Assembly (NCBI GenBank): GCA_903831545.1
Contig: CAIKYI010000715.1
Location: forward strand, 1-7,611
Direction: 5' to 3'
DNA length: 7,611 nucleotides
Origin: an uncultured Methylobacter sp.
Lineage (GTDB): Bacteria > Pseudomonadota > Gammaproteobacteria > Methylococcales > Methylomonadaceae
Shown: one piece after another, positions 5,590 to 7,611 of the stretch
Numbering within the stretch: position 1 is the stretch's first letter
Layout of the letters: the number at the start of each line of letters is the position of its first letter
Translations under genes and position numbers: made by a program
The notes under the pieces: generated by a model
What the model was told of the DNA's origin: nothing
Databases searched by the model: none
What the model saw: only the letters and a program-made list of their open reading frames with translations

Positions 5590-7080
5590 TCAGCCTTTTT
5601 GTGAGGGCAATTTTGACGTTAAGCGTAAAGAAACGGTTAAACCTTCCAGCTGATAATGCGGCCTTAAAAAGAACTTGGACGCATAATAGCCTGGATTTCC
5701 TTCAACTTCTTCGACGACCACTTGAGCCGCAGATAAAGGACGGCGGGCTTTGTCTTCCTCTGTTGCTAATGCAGGGTTAGTTAAAACATAATTACTGATC
5801 CAGCTATTCAGCCATCTTTCCATATCGTCACGCTCTTTGAACGAGCCAATTTTGTCCCTGACGATACATTTTAGATAATGTGCAAAACGACAGGTTGAAA
5901 ACAGATAAGGCAATCGCGCAGCAAGATTAGCATTTGCAGTTGCATCCGGATCATCATATTCGGCTGGTTTCTGCAAGGATTGCGCGCCAATAAACGCGGC
6001 AAAGTCAGAATTCTTTTTATGAATCAGCGGCATAAATCCCGCTTTAGCCAATTCCGCTTCGCGACGATCACTGATAGCAATTTCTGTAGGACATTTCATG
6101 TCTACACCACCATCATCGGTAGGAAAAGAATGCACTGGCAGATTTTCTACCGCACCACCCGACTCAATGCCGCGAATTCTTGAACACCAACCGTATAATT
6201 TAAATGAACGGTTAATATTGGTAGCCATCGCATAAGCCGCATTTGACCAGGTATAGTTGCTGCTGTTCGCCGCTTCAGTGTCCTCTTCAAAATCGAATTC
6301 ATCAACGGGGTCGGTTTTGGAGCCATACGGCAGACGTGACAGAAATCGCGGCATTGCCATCCCAATGTATCTTGCATCTTCAGATTCACGCAATGACCGC
6401 CAAGCGGCGTAATCAGGTGTAGAGAAAATTTTGGTCAGATCGCGTGGATTGGCCAGTTCACTCCAGGAATCCATTCCTAGAGTGGAAGGTGCGACACCGG
6501 TAATAAACGGAGCGTGTGAAGCTGCAGAAATTTGCGCGATTTGTGCCAATAACTCGACATCTTGTGGTGAGTGATCAAAGTGATAATCGCCGGTAAAACA
6601 GCCGAAAGGTTCACCACCAAACTGACCAAATTCTTCTTCATAGATTTTTTTAAATAATGGACTTTGATCCCATGAAGTACCTTTGAACTTTTTCAGTGTC
6701 TTGCCAAGCTCTTTTTTTGAAATGTTCAAAACTTTGATTTTGAGCATTTCATCGGTTTCGGTATTGTTGACCATGTAATGCAATCCCCGCCATGAGCCTT
6801 CCAGTTTTTGGAAATCCTCATGATGTAACACCAAATTGACTTGCTCGGTTATCTTTTGATCTATCTGGGCTATGATAGCTTGAATTGAATTCAGTGCGTC
6901 TTCGGAGACTATCGAGGCATCTTTCAAAACATATTCGGCCAGCGTTTGTACAGCTTTTTCAACTTCTTCTTTCGCTCTATCTGACTTGGGCTTAAATTCT
7001 TTATTCAACAATGCTGAAAAGTCATTGCTTTCCTGAACTTCCCCTACTGCTGCAGCTGTAGCATTTTCTAGTTCGGCCAT
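5590..7080 (-). CDS. tssC: T6SS sheath large subunit TssC (VipB)
   Basis: TssC pairs with TssB to form the contractile sheath around the Hcp tube in the cytoplasm. The 496-residue product has the normal length and marks: LEGSWRGLHYMVNNTETDEM (residues 93-112), EEEFGQFGGEPFGCFTGDYH (148-167), PFITGVAPSTLGM (191-203), RLPYLFSTCRFAHYLKCIVR (389-408) and ERDDMERWLNSWISNYV (416-432). The first 40 or so residues are less conserved. In other systems the TssC N-terminus is where ClpV acts, and this part differs between T6SS classes. The ATG at 7080 is two bases after the tssB stop. Its ribosome binding site GGAG (7091-7088) overlaps the last tssB codons, so the two are probably coupled for equal dosage. 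The frame is intact to the TGA at 5590. Confidence 0.97.
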   Translation of the reverse strand: MAELENATAAAVGEVQESNDFSALLNKEFKPKSDRAKEEVEKAVQTLAEYVLKDASIVSEDALNSIQAIIAQIDQKITEQVNLVLHHEDFQKLEGSWRGLHYMVNNTETDEMLKIKVLNISKKELGKTLKKFKGTSWDQSPLFKKIYEEEFGQFGGEPFGCFTGDYHFDHSPQDVELLAQIAQISAASHAPFITGVAPSTLGMDSWSELANPRDLTKIFSTPDYAAWRSLRESEDARYIGMAMPRFLSRLPYGSKTDPVDEFDFEEDTEAANSSNYTWSNAAYAMATNINRSFKLYGWCSRIRGIESGGAVENLPVHSFPTDDGGVDMKCPTEIAISDRREAELAKAGFMPLIHKKNSDFAAFIGAQSLQKPAEYDDPDATANANLAARLPYLFSTCRFAHYLKCIVRDKIGSFKERDDMERWLNSWISNYVLTNPALATEEDKARRPLSAAQVVVEEVEGNPGYYASKFFLRPHYQLEGLTVSLRLTSKLPSQKG

Positions 7081-7082
7081 GA

Positions 7083-7586
7083 TTATTCTCCGGCTACTGG
7101 TTTAGGCGCAGCAGTCAGTGCTTGCAATAAGGCGGGATCATTAATGACTTTAGCCATTAAATCTTCGGCGCCGCCTTTTCCATCCATATAGGTTAATAAA
7201 TTAGCTAATTGAGTTCGAGCTTCAAGCAACTTATCTAAGCCAGCCACTTTTCTGGCAATAGCGGCTGGAGAAAAATCATCCATGCTTTGAAAAGTCAGAT
7301 CGACATTCAAGTTCCCTTCCCCGGTCAGCGTATTTGGTACATTAAAAGCGACACGCGGTTTCATCGATTTTAAACGATCATCGAAATTATCCACGTCAAT
7401 TTCCAATAACTTGCGCTCCGCTACAGGTGCCAAAGGATCAGCGGGGTTACCTGACAAATCGGCTAATACGCCCATAACGAACGGTAATTGTACTTTCTTT
7501 TCAGCGCCATACAGTTCAACATCATATTCGATCTGAACTCTGGGAGCTCTATTACGCGCTATAAATTTTTGACTACTTTGTGCCAT
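7083..7586 (-). CDS. tssB: T6SS sheath small subunit TssB (VipA)
   Basis: TssB is the small sheath subunit, intertwined with TssC in each sheath protomer. The 167-residue product shows the family marks RAPRVQIEYDVE (residues 13-24), LPFVMGVLADLSG (34-46), AERKLLEIDVDNFDDRL (56-72), KPRVAFNVPN (76-85) and LTFQSMDDFSPAAIARKV (97-114), with a helical C-terminal part. It is full length. The ATG at 7586 has AGAGGTT a few bases upstream (7597-7591). It is the first T6SS gene of the run within the window, and only 25 bases lie before it, so the operon promoter and any tssA upstream are outside. In the related P. aeruginosa H1 system, TagJ binds the N-terminal helix of TssB, so the tagJ gene here is its likely partner. 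Confidence 0.97.
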   Translation of the reverse strand: MAQSSQKFIARNRAPRVQIEYDVELYGAEKKVQLPFVMGVLADLSGNPADPLAPVAERKLLEIDVDNFDDRLKSMKPRVAFNVPNTLTGEGNLNVDLTFQSMDDFSPAAIARKVAGLDKLLEARTQLANLLTYMDGKGGAEDLMAKVINDPALLQALTAAPKPVAGE

Positions 7587-7590
7587 CTGA

Positions 7591-7597
7591 AACCTCT
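7591..7597 (-). promoter_or_regulatory. ribosome binding site of tssB
   Basis: AGAGGTT on the minus strand, four bases before the tssB ATG at 7586 (AGAGG itself ends six bases before it), is a good Shine-Dalgarno match. It confirms 7586 as the start even though the gene begins near the window edge. Confidence 0.7.
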
Positions 7598-7611
7598 GCT
7601 TGCTATGGTTA

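Noticed and set aside
5582..5605. Terminator directly after tssC, suggested by eight T in a row
   Set aside because: The only stem before the T-run is about three pairs (GCC/GGC) and overlaps the tssC stop; too weak to call.

Overview
The window carries one block of type VI secretion system (T6SS) genes, all on the minus strand, next to a stretch of about 670 bases that holds only debris. The seven complete genes, in transcription order, are tssB, tssC, hcp (tssD), tagJ (impE family), tssE, tssF and tssG. This is the order known from the H1-T6SS of Pseudomonas aeruginosa, so it belongs to the TagJ-containing class of proteobacterial T6SS. The genes suggest a gammaproteobacterium of moderate GC content. 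A decayed piece of a polyphosphate-glucokinase-like gene at the left edge would suit an environmental gammaproteobacterium, for example a methanotroph, but the sequence does not fix the genus.

Layout from the operon start (right) to its end (left). Positions 7586-5590 encode the contractile sheath pair TssB and TssC. A 174-base gap (5589-5416) with nested inverted repeats follows. Positions 5415-4930 encode the tube protein Hcp. A clear rho-independent terminator at 4912-4883 lies directly after it. Then come TagJ (4847-4050) and the baseplate genes tssE (4043-3540), tssF (3536-1662) and tssG (1698-670), packed with gaps of 3 and 6 bases and one 37-base overlap.

Together these proteins build the contractile tail: Hcp forms the inner tube, TssB/TssC the sheath around it, TssE/TssF/TssG the baseplate on which both assemble, and TagJ is an accessory that binds the sheath in the one well-studied system. 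The window has no membrane complex (tssJ, tssL, tssM), no tssK, no tssA, no ClpV ATPase (tssH), no VgrG spike and no effector. These must lie beyond the right edge or elsewhere. In the H1 order, clpV and vgrG would follow tssG. Here tssG is followed by what may be a group II intron 5' fragment (about 649-560) and the decayed start of a polyphosphate glucokinase on the opposite strand (403-507). The operon therefore ends at an eroded junction.

I found no CRISPR array, tRNA, rRNA or intact insertion sequence, and no previously undescribed system. The points most worth a second look are the intra-operon terminator after hcp, the glucokinase remnant, the possible intron fragment and the repeats upstream of hcp.
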